Assembly (NCBI GenBank): GCA_947396885.1
Contig: OX377202.1
Location: forward strand, 1,054,001 to 1,118,000
DNA length: 64,000 nucleotides
Direction: 5' to 3'
Source: Heligmosomoides polygyrus polygyrus
Taxonomy: Eukaryota; Nematoda; Chromadorea; Rhabditida; Heligmosomidae
Under the pieces are notes generated by a model that saw only the letters and a program-made list of their open reading frames with translations, did no database searches and was not told where the DNA came from. The first letter of the stretch is position 1. Each line of letters begins with the position of its first letter. The translations under genes were made by a program, and so were the position numbers. Of the stretch, positions 34,701-44,547 are shown piece after piece.

Positions 34701-36017
34701 GCGCGCGGCACCACGATCGCCGTAGATATCGATTTTTCGCGAAGCACGTCGATATCTATTCCGTGTGCGGTGCCGCGCAGCGCAGCCGCGCAACTGTAAA
34801 CCAGAGCCAAGGCACCATATCAATTCGTGGGGCGTAGTTTATACTTAGCCGCTGCGCGAAGCGGATTTTTCGCACCGTGCCCCATTTAAGCACTGCTTGA
34901 AAGGTGATAACTTTGCTGCCAGTAAAGGTACTGAAGAAGTTAAGGGCTACAAAATAAAGTTAAGCACCGAGATTATTACAGCAATTTATTCGGAGGACAT
35001 TTCAGCGGTTTCGGAGCCTGGAGGGAATCCAAATAACGCTTGACAAACTACTCTCCCAAAGATTTTCTCACACTACATCTTTGACGGTTTTGGTTCAGCT
35101 GGTCGTCATTATCCTTGCAAGCGAGAGCGACTTGTCCGCTCGGAAAACGCCCGAGGCATCCTGGATCGCAGCACGGAACCCCAAAATCAATCGCAGAGGG
35201 TGCGTGACGGAGACGCAAGAACTGACACCCTTTGTCGGCCTCTGTGGGTTTTGAGCTATTGGGTGATGCCCTAGGAGGTCCTTAGGGTGGGTGTTCCCTA
35301 GAGCTTAAGTCATCCACTAAGACCACCGCCACCGGACCGTGAATGGAGCTGATGGGAGCTTCTCGGCTTCCACCACAAAGGTTAGCCCTCAGTCGCCTTT
35401 TCACATCGCTTTCATTACATGAATGGAACGAAAGCGATATGAAAAAACGACTGAGGGCTAGCCTTTGTAGTGGAAGCCGAGAAGCCCCCGTCAGCTCCAG
35501 TCACCGTTCGATGGGCGTGGACGTAGTGAATGACTTAAGCTCTGGGAACACCCACCGTAAGGCCTTCCCAGGGCATCACCCAGTAGCTCAAATCCTACAG
35601 AGCCCAACAAGGGGTGCCAGTTCTTGCGTCGTCGCCACGCACTCGTCTCTGCGATTCATTTGGACGTTTCGTGCTAAGATTCAGGATGCCTCGGGCGTTT
35701 TCCGAGCGGACACGTCGCTCTCGCGTACAAGGACCGTGATGCCTACCTGGACCAGAAACGTCGAAGATGTAGTACGACACAATCTTTGGGAGAGTAGTCT
35801 GTCAAGCGTTGGATTCCCTCCAGGCTCCGGCCGATGGACAATTTGCTGCTGAACCGATTCCAGACAAGTCTGGCGGCACCAGTTCTCCTATTCCGGAGGG
35901 GTGAAAGGCTGGCCTGGCGCGGGCGACGAATTCGAACGACCACAACAGGCAAAGCGAATACCTGATGAGGTCCTGAATGATACTCCCGAAGACGACGATC
36001 CTCGGCGAATCCATCAT
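28740..36017 (-). CDS. ribokinase, complete, 8 exons, 323 aa
   Basis: Exons in transcription order: 36017-35962 (ATG), 34636-34504, 34355-34229, 33477-33313, 33115-33024, 30051-29940, 29105-29032, 28952-28740 (stop TGA). The total is 972 nt, 324 codons with stop, and every junction is in phase. This is close to the length of animal ribokinases (about 320 aa). Ribokinase phosphorylates D-ribose to ribose-5-phosphate with ATP in the cytosol. Visible family features: N-terminal VVFGSIIQDLISYT, PfkB signature GGKGANQAVAAARLGA, VGDDVLGEENINGLRESGV, SSTGVACITVDATGES, NPAP in exon 5, VIVTLGSQG, and the second PfkB signature DSTGAGDCFCGSLAYF with the catalytic Asp of GAGD. Near the C-terminus, RRGAQTSY is also typical. 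The usual NETE after the beta strand is NRLE here. Introns 1, 3, 5 and 7 carry large foldback elements, yet the reading frame is intact, so the gene is probably functional. Confidence 0.93.
29285..29870. repeat. large foldback in ribokinase intron (between exons 29940-30051 and 29032-29105)
   Basis: Inner arms of roughly 170 bp (about 29400-29560 and 29580-29750) are near-perfect inverted copies, for example CATGAGCTGATTTATGACACC and its inverse. An outer pair (CAAATCCCAGTT... and AACTGGGATTTG) extends it to about 29285-29870. Confidence 0.75.
30186..30300 (-). CDS. doubtful ORF tail inside ribokinase intron 5
   Basis: A minus-strand frame ends in about 37 codons that read protein-like (NGARFCHGSNCTPQYPSNLH) before a TAG at 30190. 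It cannot join the ribokinase exons, which are complete without it. No start or clear acceptor was found. It may be the end of a nested gene or a remnant in the neighbouring repeat. Confidence 0.15.
30330..31460. repeat. ~1.1 kb segment bounded by ~85-bp inverted repeats
   Basis: GAGCTGGGGGGTGCGATTGA...GCGATGACTC at about 30370-30475 is repeated inverted at about 31368-31460. The ~0.9 kb between has no recognised coding region. Probably a non-autonomous DNA transposon in ribokinase intron 5. Confidence 0.6.
31461..33023. other. rest of ribokinase intron 5, no gene seen
   Basis: 31480-32370 is notably GC-rich, with frames open on both strands but no motif or splice signal I can support. It includes a short palindrome ACCAGGTTTAACCTGGT near 32260. 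32370-33023 is AT-rich and featureless. Confidence 0.4.
33157..33295. mobile_element. foldback MITE, TTA target, GGCCGGATTTATACTTC ends
   Basis: TTAGGCCGGATTTATACTTC at the left and GAAGTATAAATGCCGCTTA at the right. It fills most of the 196-bp ribokinase intron between exons 33313-33477 and 33024-33115. Confidence 0.75.
33906..34203. mobile_element. nested MITEs: TTTATACTTC copy inside a TTCATAGTCCGCGAC copy
   Basis: The outer arms (GTTCATAGTCCGCGAC ... GTCGCGGACTATGAGC) belong to the subfamily seen at 4541. A complete inner element, 34006-34130 with TAA-GCCCGTTTATACTTCC / GAAGTATAAACGGGC-CCTTAA ends, is inserted within it. Intronic in ribokinase. Confidence 0.75.
34672..34812. mobile_element. 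foldback MITE, GCCCTAGTTTATACTTGCGC subfamily
   Basis: TAAGCCCTAGTTTATACTTG opens it and CTGTAAACCAGAGCCAA closes it, with inverted TAGATATCGA blocks near the centre. It lies just upstream of the ribokinase exon 34504-34636, in intron 1. Confidence 0.7.
34980..35870. repeat. ~0.9 kb near-perfect palindrome in ribokinase intron 1
   Basis: Arms 34980-35415 and 35430-35870 are inverted copies: GCCTGGAGGGAATCC pairs with GGATTCCCTCCAGGC, and CACCCACCCTAAGG-type blocks, GGTGATGCCC and GGAGCTGA...CAGCTCC all pair. The centre is near 35420. An open frame on one arm (35343-35852) is a by-product of the palindrome. Confidence 0.85.
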
Positions 36018-36237
36018 ACCTGGAGCGATTCCAAACTTTTTAAGAAGGAAAAAACAGGGAACACGTAGATGACGACGTGCGATGTGATAACGCAGGCTGT
36101 TTCACAGATAACTCGTGCAGTAAAATGCTGATAACAACAACTGCTGGCTGGCTAGGGCGAAACTTTATTCGGAGAGCCTATTCACATGAAAGACGGGCGA
36201 TGAGAGATTCCTATGCATGACGACAAATCGGATCGCC

Positions 36238-38522
36238 TTAGACGACAAATTTCCCGTCGTCACATACCACCGTGGCGTAGTTGAAGTGCTTGGTCGTCTT
36301 CTTGGCATCGACGACAAAGTTGCGAATCTGAAAATAGAGAGCACTTCAGTAGACGAAGACGACTGGTGACCAGAAGACTCACCGCATAGCAGTCAGCCTC
36401 GGCCATGACCGTGTACTCGACGGCGAATTTGCCGCCTTTGTTCGTGATCTTCTGCTGCACGTCGTCCTTGGTGTAGACGATGTCCTGCGATTTGGCCAAG
36501 TCGGACAGCTGGAATCGAGGACTTAGGTTCTGTTTATACTTCGCGACGAGAACGACTCGTCGGCGGTACAAAACATGCAAATCGATTAAACCGAGCTGTC
36601 GCTGCCGAATTCTGTTCATACTCCAGCGATGGCGCTGTCGCCTGTTCATACTTTCCGGGCGCTGCCGTCGCGGAGTATGAACAGTCCCTTAGGCGGGATT
36701 TATACTCCCATCGCGGCGCAGCATTGTGAAAGCTATCAGAATCGATCATCTACGCCGCCCAATTGATATTCAGGTAGATTTCGAAACGCTGCGCTGCCCG
36801 GCATCGAAAGTATAAATCCCGCCTTAGGCCCCGTTTATACTTCGTCGCCGCGCGACGCGATGGCCACGCAATGAGGCCAAATTGATCGATCGCGTCACAC
36901 AATCAATATGGCCACTATACGTGGCGTCGCGTCGCGCCGCGACGAAGTATAAACGGGGCCTTAGGGGCTGGACGACCGCTGTCGGTTTCGGCTGACTCAC
37001 CAGCGTCTGTGCGACCTTCAGGTACTCCTCGTTTCTGGCGTCGTCGAACAGCTCGTCGCTGACCACGGTCACGACGATCGGCTCGATGGAGCGTTTACGC
37101 CTTCCCATGACTGATGTAGTCGTTGTAGTGGTGGTGGAAGTCGTGGTCGAGAGAACGTCCATGGCGGTAGGAGCACATGCCTGAAATGCCTCGAGTTGCT
37201 GGCCGCCTTGTTCTGCTCTTTAGAGTTCTAGGGACAGGCGATTCTTCTCGAGCACTTCGTCGCAAATTAGGTGGGTCAGGCATCAAGAGTTGAAGGTGAG
37301 AGAGCCGTAACCGAATGGATTCCACGGAATGTCAGAAAGACGCCACGACGAACATCGTCGCAATAGTCGGAGTCGTACGCGAAATTTGGTGCTCCGCGAG
37401 ACAATTTTTCTAATTTTTGAACTTCTAAGTGGGTGTTCTGTTTACGACTGAAGAAAATGCACCTATCTGAGACATCTTGTAGCGTTAGTTGCCGCTTTGT
37501 TGCTCCAGCGGATGTCAGAAACGCTTCCATTGACCTATTCATCCACATCGCGTGCCAAAGTTGCTCAATGCGTCCTCCTCGCATGAAGCGCTTGGAGAGC
37601 TGCGGCTTTCTTGTCGTTACGTCCACGAGGTTAGTAGGAGAGTCTTTATCTCGAGTCTGACCTCTCGATCGCATCGTCGTCTCCAGGAACCTAAGCATGC
37701 TCAGGCATCCGGGTTGGAAGCTATTCAACAGAGCGCTTTGCTCACGCAAGCGTTTTTGACCTAGAGCTACGAGCGCGGAACCAAAACCCTTGAATCGTCA
37801 AGCAACATCGCACAACGATCACTAGAGTGTAGCAAACCATCACCTCCGGGCATCTGATAGATCGCAGAACGCAATCACTACACTCTAGCGGTGCATCGTC
37901 GCGTGAGTTTGTTCGACAATTCGAGGATTTTCGTTTTGTCTTCATAGCCGTAAGCCAAAAACGCATGCGTGGATGAAGGGCGTTGTTGAATAGTCAATAA
38001 CTCGAATGTCTCAGTCATGTTTAAGCCTCTGGAAACGGCGATAAGGTCGAAAGGTCGGATCCGAGATAAAGACTGTCCCACCAATATCATGGACGTAGCA
38101 ACTAGAAAGCCGCAGCTCTTTAGGACCTTCATGCGAAGAGGGCCCACTGAGCAACTTTGGCACGCGATAGGGATGGACCGATCAATGAAGGTGTTTCTAC
38201 CCCTGCTCGAGCAAAGTGGCATTCAACGCTTCACTGTGTAACAGGTGGACGCATTTGTTCAGCCCGAATTGTAAATGTTCTCCACGTTCTTCATCGTAAA
38301 AGTGAGGAATCCATTGCTTCCAAGGTTCTTTATTCCGAACCGTACAAGGCGTCTGGCAGCTTCTACTCAGCACATAAAGGCTGAACTTTTCGCCTATTTC
38401 GTCTTCTAAAGTCGGAATCCTGGATCTTTCACCACACCACATAGGTGAAGCAGAACGCAACCAACCCATGACGAACAAATGAAGGAGCAGCAGAGAAGCA
38501 GCAGCAGACCTCGGCAGTACAT
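36238..38522 (-). CDS. small secreted Thr-rich protein with dibasic processing site, 150 aa, 4 exons
   Basis: Exons in transcription order: 38522-38466 (ATG), 37180-37001, 36508-36383, 36327-36238 (stop TAA). All introns are phase 0 and the total is 453 nt. Exon 1 encodes only a signal peptide (MYCRGLLLLLCCSFICSSW). Exon 2 starts ACAPTAMDVL, continues with a Thr/Ser run, then GRRKRS, a furin-like site. The C-terminal domain has EYTVMAEADCYAIRNFVVDA and ends VVCDDGKFVV. Mature cysteines are few (three). The Cys-start, Thr-run, basic-site, compact-domain layout is common among nematode secreted proteins, but I do not recognise the family. Intron 1 (1.3 kb) holds a large foldback and intron 2 holds three abutting MITEs. 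The gene starts head-to-head with the gene at 38927. Confidence 0.8.
36522..36692. mobile_element. foldback MITE, GTTTATACTTCGCGACGAG subfamily (first of three abutting)
   Basis: TTAGGTTCTGTTTATACTTCG at the left and GGAGTATGAACAGTCCCTTA at the right. The right TTA is the left TTA of the next element. Confidence 0.75.
36689..36826. mobile_element. foldback MITE, GGCGGGATTTATACT subfamily (second of three abutting)
   Basis: TTAGGCGGGATTTATACTCC and AAAGTATAAATCCCGCCTTA are inverted ends. It shares its terminal TTA triplets with both neighbours. Confidence 0.85.
36823..36964. mobile_element. foldback MITE, GGCCCCGTTTATACTTCG subfamily (third of three abutting)
   Basis: TTAGGCCCCGTTTATACTTCG and CGAAGTATAAACGGGGCCTTA are perfect inverted ends, with GCGACGCGATGGCCAC/GTGGCGTCGCGTCGC arms inside. 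This is the cleanest copy in the window and defines the family's ends and TTA target. Confidence 0.9.
37280..38400. repeat. ~1.1 kb foldback carrying RTE 3'-end sequence, in intron 1 of the secreted-protein gene
   Basis: Arms of about 500 bp are inverted around 37840, for example AAAGCCGCAGCTC... and GAGCTGCGGCTTTC. Inside each arm is TTGGCACGCGAT-type sequence that matches the RTE copy at 39.98 kb (HWATLARDRD-encoding region). Confidence 0.7.
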
Positions 38523-38926
38523 CGTCGTAGGAGATCTCGTCCTCGTCGGCCAGACAGCTCCAGCGAAGGCAGGTGGGGATTTTTATAGAACAACGATCCA
38601 ATAAACGTCGAATACGGTGCTTTGCCGTTCTAGGGCAGGCAACGACACAGCGGCGTCAAACGGACAATTTCCCGCAAACATCCGGGCATTATGCAGCTTA
38701 CAATCGTACCAGCAGAACGACAACGGGCTACTGGCCATTTGTCGGGCTTCATGATGTTTACTCTATTCAACGGATCTTCGTATCGAAATCATCGCACTCT
38801 TCCAACTCGGATAGCACCAACTTTGATAGAATCAAAGTTGATTACGCCTGATTAGGCTATCACCAACTATCGTCACAGCCTCAACATCAGCACGTCTCAG
38901 TCTGCCTGCCGCTTCGCCTCCGCAGT
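38523..38926. promoter_or_regulatory. shared divergent promoter region of two secreted-protein genes
   Basis: About 400 bp separates the start codons of the minus gene (38522) and the plus gene (38927). No clear TATA box or known site is recognised. The role is inferred from the head-to-head arrangement only. Confidence 0.45.
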
Positions 38927-39529
38927 ATGGAGCTCAAGCTCCTACTGCTGTTAGCTGCCATGGCAGCCAATGGTCATCCGGTAGGCGTCGCCGTTGTCTC
39001 CTCTGCATCCAATTCGAAAAGAACTGAACGAAACTCTTTAGGAAGAGCAGTTGTCACCACAGAGCCTTCGGCTCTGCAGTCAAGTCACTTCTGGCGACCT
39101 GACAACCAACTTGTACAACTTTCGCGAGGAGTTCAGCGACGTCGTGCTGGTCTACGACGACGTGAGCGACATTTAGCCTTTTATAGTTGTCCTGCGTTGA
39201 GGTTCCAGATCACGCCGGACCAACTTCAATCGCTGCTCGTTCAGAATGACGAACTCTCGAGGGACCTCGCCTGCCTGGTGAATCAGCTCGTTCCGCAATC
39301 GAGATCCAGCGTCCTCCGACCGGAGCACTGCATGCGACTGCTGACTGTAGGTTAAGAGTTCGGCCGCTCAAAGATTCGGATCGTATGACTGCACTTCCAG
39401 GACCCGATAGAACTCGCCGGGGTGTTCGTGCTCATCACCCACATGCCTCATAAGGTGCCGCTTTGTGAGGCTCCCGTTTATGGATCGCTCCCGAGTGTTA
39501 TTGAGGTTCGTGAGCTCGTCGTAACGTAG
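38927..39529 (+). CDS. small secreted protein, 146 aa, 4 exons
   Basis: Exons 38927-38980, 39042-39161, 39209-39346, 39401-39529 (stop TAG). All introns are phase 0 and short (47-61 bp). The total is 441 nt. Exon 1 encodes a signal peptide (MELKLLLLLAAMAANGHP). The mature part contains LYNFREEFSDVVLVYDD, a helical ITPDQLQSLLVQNDELSRDL stretch, then GVFVLITHMPHKVPLCEAPV and VIEVRELVVT at the end. It has four mature cysteines. The family is not recognised. The exon-1-equals-signal-peptide layout with phase 0 introns is the same as in the divergent neighbour, so the two may be co-regulated. No AATAAA was found just downstream. Confidence 0.8.
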
Positions 39530-39889
39530 AGACAGAACTCGTGCGACACACGAATTCTCGTAAAATTAGATGACGGTGTTTAGCTTCGGGCAAGATCATT
39601 ATATAGCCTTATTCCTGTTTACTTTCAGCATTGTCGCTTTCTTCGTCGCCTGGAAAAATCGAAATTTAATTTGAAAAACTGACCCCAGAACTCCACTTCA
39701 TTTTTTCAAGTACATTTACAAAGCGAAAGAGTCTCAAACTACATCCTAAGGCTATAGAATGGATGACTTCAGCGCTGAATACTTGAGTCATCCACCTTCA
39801 TCCTTTGGTGGATGCGACAGAATGAGCATCAACCCTCTGGAATCATTATATGTCAATGAAATTTGAGGTCGTTCTCTAACATATCACGA

Positions 39890-41587
39890 AATTCACCAAC
39901 ATACATATCACCTGTATCACCTGTCGTCCCGTTGATCATCGAATTGATCGAGCGGGTGCCAGCAGCGTCTCCATTCGTCCCTGTCGCGTGCCAGAGTGGT
40001 TCAATGGATCCTCCTCGCTCGAGGGAGACGAAGAGCGTCATATCGGTCGTTCAGGGCTTTCACGAAGAAGTCCGACCAACGCGTTGGTGGGCGTCCCGTT
40101 GTTCTCTTGACATCCCGCGGAATCCTTGCCGGCCTTCTCTCACTTGCGTGAGTCGTGTCACTCCGAGCATCGTCCTCTCGATTCCACGCTGCGCGACACT
40201 GATCGCGTGTTCATCCTGCTTTCGTATAGCCCAGGTCTCTGAGGCGTATGTTAGGGAAGGAAGAACAGTGGAGTCGAATAGGTGGGCACGGAATCGGACG
40301 TTCTTCGTCTTCTTCGCGACTTCTTCGACGCTCTTGAAAGCTCCCCAAGCCGCTATTTTCCTCCTGCTCAGCTCTGGTGCTATGTCGTTGGCCATGTTGA
40401 TTTCGCGACCCAGATAGACGTAGCTGGAGCATTCAGAGATGTTCGTTCCGCTGAGCGAGAATGGGGCATCAGAAACCCATCCGTTCCTCATGAACATCGT
40501 CTTCGTAAGATTCAGCTGCAGTCCAACGTTCCCACATACACAATCGAAGTCTGCCAGCATTCGTTCCGCCTGGCTGATGCTCGGTGTTACGAGCACGATG
40601 TCGTTAGCGAAGCGAAGATGGTGCAGTTGCCGGCCGTCGACCTTCACTCCCATGTCTTCCCATTCTAGTTCGCGCATGACGTTTTCGAGGGTGGCGCTGA
40701 AGAGCTTCGGGGATATGGTATCCGCCTGCGGAACCCCTCTCTTCACGTCGACGACGACGTCGTTGTAGAAAGGAGAGATCTTGGTCGTGAATCCACTTTA
40801 CAGCTCTCGAAGGACTCTGCTGTACTGAGTAGGAACACCCTGAGTGAGCAGGGCTTCGATGACCGCTTCAGTTTCGACGGAGTCGAATGCCTTCTTCAGG
40901 TGGATGAACGTAAGGCACAGCGGCAGCTTGTACTCTCGCGACACTTCGATGAGCTTCGTAATGGCGTGTATGTGGTCGATCGTGCTGAATCCTCTCCGAA
41001 ATCCTGCTTGTTCGCATGGCTGTCCTTCGTCCAGCGTTCTGCTAATCCTATTCAGGATGACTCGAGTGAACAGCTTGTAGACTACGGACAACAGGCAGAT
41101 CGGGCGATAGTTGCCAATGTCGTGCACGTCTCCCTTCTTGTACAGCAAGACGGTTCTGCTGGTCTTCCACTGAGATGGAACCTTGCACTCCGACAGGTAA
41201 CGTGTGAAGAGCCGCGCCAGGGTGTTGATGAGCGCTGGCGGGAGGTTCTTCAGGTGTTCGGGTCTGATCCTGTCGGGGCCGGGTGCTGTACGTTTCTTCC
41301 CCGACGAGATGGCGTGTCGAATCTCGGGAGAACAGAGGGGACCACGTATCCATCCTGCGGAAGATGCATGGGGCAGATGGACGTGGCTATCGAAGAGATC
41401 GGAGTAGAAGTCGTGGATGACCTTCTCCATGGTCCTTCTGGAAGAGGTGACGGTTCCGTCGGGACGTCGGAGAGCGGTCATCTTGGTCTTGAAGTTAGCG
41501 AAGTCTCGGCGGGCATTGCGTATGCTCAAACCTGCCTCTGCAGCTTCAGCCAACACTTCCGCCCTTCTCTCCTTAACATACATATAT
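39890..41587 (-). pseudogene. RTE-type non-LTR retrotransposon, 5'-truncated and inactivated
   Basis: In transcription order (41583 to about 39890): an arm with KERRAEVLAEAAEAG, KRTAPGPDRIRPEHLKNL, NYRPICLLSVVYKLFTRVIL, then reverse transcriptase motifs and the C-terminal [15 protein letters not shown] region in another frame (about 40100-40040). Damage seen: an in-frame TAA at about 40797-40799, motif A reads FIHLKKAFD (catalytic Asp replaced by His), the catalytic box reads FAND instead of FADD, a deletion/frameshift lies near 40145, and a TGA falls in the HWATLARDRD region near 40008. The 3' end has short GATACAGGT repeats as in other RTEs. AACATACATAT on both sides is a likely target duplication. 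Confidence 0.9.
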
Positions 41588-41589
41588 CA

Positions 41590-41955
41590 AACCATTTTCA
41601 TGTCAAATTTGACTCTCTAAACAAATTTGATGCTTCCGAAGACAATGTGAACATTTTCCAAATCAAAACCAGCTTCTTGCAGATCAGACTAGAGACTTCT
41701 ACAGACTACAGACTAAACATTTTATAAAAATTCAAACAATGTATTCACTTATTGAGTAAGTGAAGTAAAACTTTTAAGAAAGTTAGTTAAAAAGCTTAGT
41801 ATACTAAAAATTTCCACGATCAAAAAGAAATTACTCCAACCTTTTGGAAAGTCGAGTTTAATGTGGAAGAAGCTCGTTTTGATTTGGAAAACATTCACTT
41901 TAACCTCAGAAACATCAAGTTTGTTTAGAAGTGTCCAACTTGACGTGAAAATGGT
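41590..41955. mobile_element. AT-rich foldback element (TTGACATGAAAATGGT ends)
   Basis: ACCATTTTCATGTCAAATTTG at the left matches inverted CAAGTTGACGTGAAAATGGT at the right, and internal TTTCCAAATCAAAAC/GTTTTGATTTGGAAA also pair. Related fragments (GTGTCCAACTTG, TTTTACTTCACTTNCTCAATAAGTG) occur near 54.8, 56.4, 57.0 and 58.7 kb. Confidence 0.7.
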
Positions 41956-42499
41956 ACATATGTCGGTGAATTTCGTGATATCTCAGAGAACGACCTCAAT
42001 ATTCATCGACACATAATGACTCCATGGGTTTGATGCGCATTCTATCGCCTCCACCAAAGAATGAAGGTGGACAGCCCAAGAGTCCAGCTACGAAGTCAAC
42101 CATTCTATGGCTTTAAGGTGTTGTCTTAGATCTTTTCGCTTCGTGAATGAACTTGCAAATTTAAAAGGAGCTTAGGGTTGGTTTCTCAAATTTAATTCCG
42201 ATTTTTCCAGGCTCTGAAAGAAGCGACAGCGCCGAAAACTGAAAAATAACCTGAAATATGGCTAGATAACAATCCTTGCCATGGAGCATGCGTTTTTCGT
42301 TGTTGTGATGTTAATTTTAACAAAATTTAAATCGAACATGTCTCGAAACTTGAGAACTTTCGTTGAAGGTGCGGATCACAGACACTCCCAAAACGTACCA
42401 AAACCGCTTTCTAACCTTCAATCTGATAGGGAACGGAGGCGATCTGAGGTATTCGACGTCACTTCTACCAAATTTCTCTTTGCATTCTCTGAATCACAG

Positions 42500-42815
42500 T
42501 CTAAAAAGTACATGTCGTCAATGTGGCCTGCACAGGAGGCGGAGACGCGTCGACCACTCAGAGAACCAACTGTACAATCCACCTCTTGATGCAGTGGCTG
42601 TTCCATGCCACTAAAACTTGGCAAGGAGAGAGGAGCTTCGAGTTATGGGCAATTTTGGCACTGGTAGCTTTTATGGACCGCATCTCGGAGTTTCTACACA
42701 CCAGCTCTGGCATCCTATCTCTGCGCCTTAGATTGGCCGCTGTTGCCAGTGTGCGGTCGGTGAATTCGAATAGCTGCTGCGTTCTGGGCTATCCATGCAG
42801 GCCAAATTGACGACA
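42500..42815. mobile_element. foldback element with ACATGTCGTCAATTTGGCCTGC ends
   Basis: TACATGTCGTCAATGTGGCC and its inverse GGCCAAATTGACGACATG bound ~300 bp. A related end (ACCACATTGACGACAAG) is at 54.73 kb. Open frames here are not supported. Confidence 0.6.
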
Positions 42816-42979
42816 TGTTCGTCTGAAGGTCTTCCTTCAGATTTGACGTAGCGCTCGGGAACAGCTCGGAAACTGTCAAAAACTTGCTGCTCGTCTATAA
42901 AACGTTGTTCTCTATCGTGATCACTGGTCGGCCATGGTCCAACGGGGTGAGTACGCACTTGATGACGTTATTATACCAT

Positions 42980-43405
42980 GGTTCTGGGCATGAAAACATC
43001 GAAAGAAAAAGGATTAGTGGAAAGACTCGCCCAGTAGGCTCTCAGGAACCCTCGCCTTGAATTTGAAGGGCTCACTCGTCTGATCGAGCAGAGTTCCTCC
43101 CACACATTGCATCGTATCGATACGGTAGCTTCGCTGCAATTCGTCCACTACAATGTCACGCGAGCCCTGCTAGCATTGCATCTGGTTCCACGATTTCGCA
43201 GCAGGCCAGATCCAATGTGAGCAGGACTCGCGTGCGATTGTAGTGGACGAGTTGTAGCGAAGCCACCGTACCGATAGGATATAATGCGTAACAGAAGCCC
43301 CGCTCGATTGAACGTGTGAGCTCTTCAAATCCAAGGCGAGTGTTCCCGTAGAGGCTACTGGGTGAGTGTTTCCATTACCCCTTTTTCTTTGTTCGATGTT
43401 TTCCG
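42980..43405. repeat. ~420-bp palindrome
   Basis: Nested inverted blocks around a centre near 43190: CATCGAAAGAAAAAGG/CCTTTTTCTTTGTTCGATG, AGGCTCTCAGGAACCCTCGCC/GGCGAGTG...GAGGCT, and GGTAGCTTCGCTGCAATTCG/CGAGTTGTAGCGAAGCCACC. Confidence 0.8.
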
Positions 43406-44547
43406 GTCCTGTTTTTCTTTCGATCCGTCTAGGATGCGATCTATCACACTGTAGTGGATCGGTCGAAATTACTGCACCGCCTATTCCCGTATTGTGCCCC
43501 ACAGCATTTATAGTTTGTGGAGTTCCATCGTCGCAGTCACTTGAAGGTCAATCGATATTTAGCAGAAAGGAGGCGGGCGTTTGTAGCGAACACATTCGGA
43601 TCAGAGGAGGTATGTCGGCACATTTCTAAGGAGTCGGTATGACAGCAAACTGAATATCAATTGGCGAAGCGAAACCAAAAGCCCTACTTATCCTCCATTG
43701 GCCAGGCGGCCATTGCTTCAGAATGAAAACTAGCAATATTGATTAGACCGCGTGACCAACCGATATTGGTAATTCTCATTATGGCGCGTGAAGGATTCTG
43801 CATCGATCGCGCGACGCGATGAATCGATATGGGTATAGCGATACCCCAGCTAACTGTCCACAATTTGCAAGTGTCCAACTGTTCAATCAATAGGCCGATA
43901 TATTGAGACTCTTGGCGTCGCTCCCATGCTTTTTCTGTACTGATCACTTAGCACAGCTTGTTCTCCTCTCACTGTAGCCGAAACTCCGAGCTGTTTCTAT
44001 GTGGATCACGTAACTCCACTCGGTCGCCCTCACTGTAGCCTAAACAAAGGGACCCATTCACCTGTACGGTCGCCTCCCGAGTGGCCGTGCATATTTCTTG
44101 CCTCCTCGATTCCTTGCATGTTTTAAGGTTTTAATTCTAGCTTGTCAAATTAAACCTTGTCCAATACGCCTTACTTGTCACACACCTTTTGGCCATCCAG
44201 CAATACCTCGCCACCTACTGCGTCCAACATACTTTGTCCTCCAACTGTATCTTATATTCGCTCGTTTTAAACGTAAAATCACTAATATAAAGGTTTACTT
44301 ACCCAAGTTAGAGTTAAGAAACAACACACCGTAATCGCCACAAGGTCGAAATCCGCCTGGCAATCTACGAAAGAGGATGGCGAGCAGAGGATTCGAGAGG
44401 ATCCTGATAACCACCGACCAGAGGAGCTCCAAGGCAACAACAGCCCACCACGATAATGGGAGCTTATCACTACACCGCTTCACGCGTCGCGGACAATGAA
44501 CAATTCCTAAGGCCTATGTCATACCACCGCTCACCCCGAGTGAAGCC
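43406..44547. other. no gene seen
   Basis: MITE-like ATCGATCGCGCGACGCGAT blocks near 43800 and two CTCACTGTAGCC copies (about 43970 and 44025) are the only structures. No exon can be supported on either strand. Confidence 0.4.

Larger units (their letters stand above)
39754..42115. repeat. foldback with ~150-bp arms, split by an RTE and a second foldback
   Basis: CTATAGAATGG...TGGTGGATGCG...GAGGTCGTTCTCT...CACGAAATTCACC at 39754-39900 recurs inverted at 41955-42115. Everything between is inserted DNA: the RTE copy and the palindrome 41590-41955. Confidence 0.75.

Noticed and set aside
35343..35852. 169-codon plus-strand frame
   Set aside because: It lies within the 0.9 kb palindrome in ribokinase intron 1 and crosses its centre.
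40900..41727. 275-codon plus-str frame opposite the RTE
   Set aside because: Antisense shadow of the RTE coding region.
42728..42958. 76-codon minus-strand frame with RFIDEQQVFDSFRAVPERYV
   Set aside because: Protein-like in part, but it overlaps a foldback boundary and has no splice or start support.
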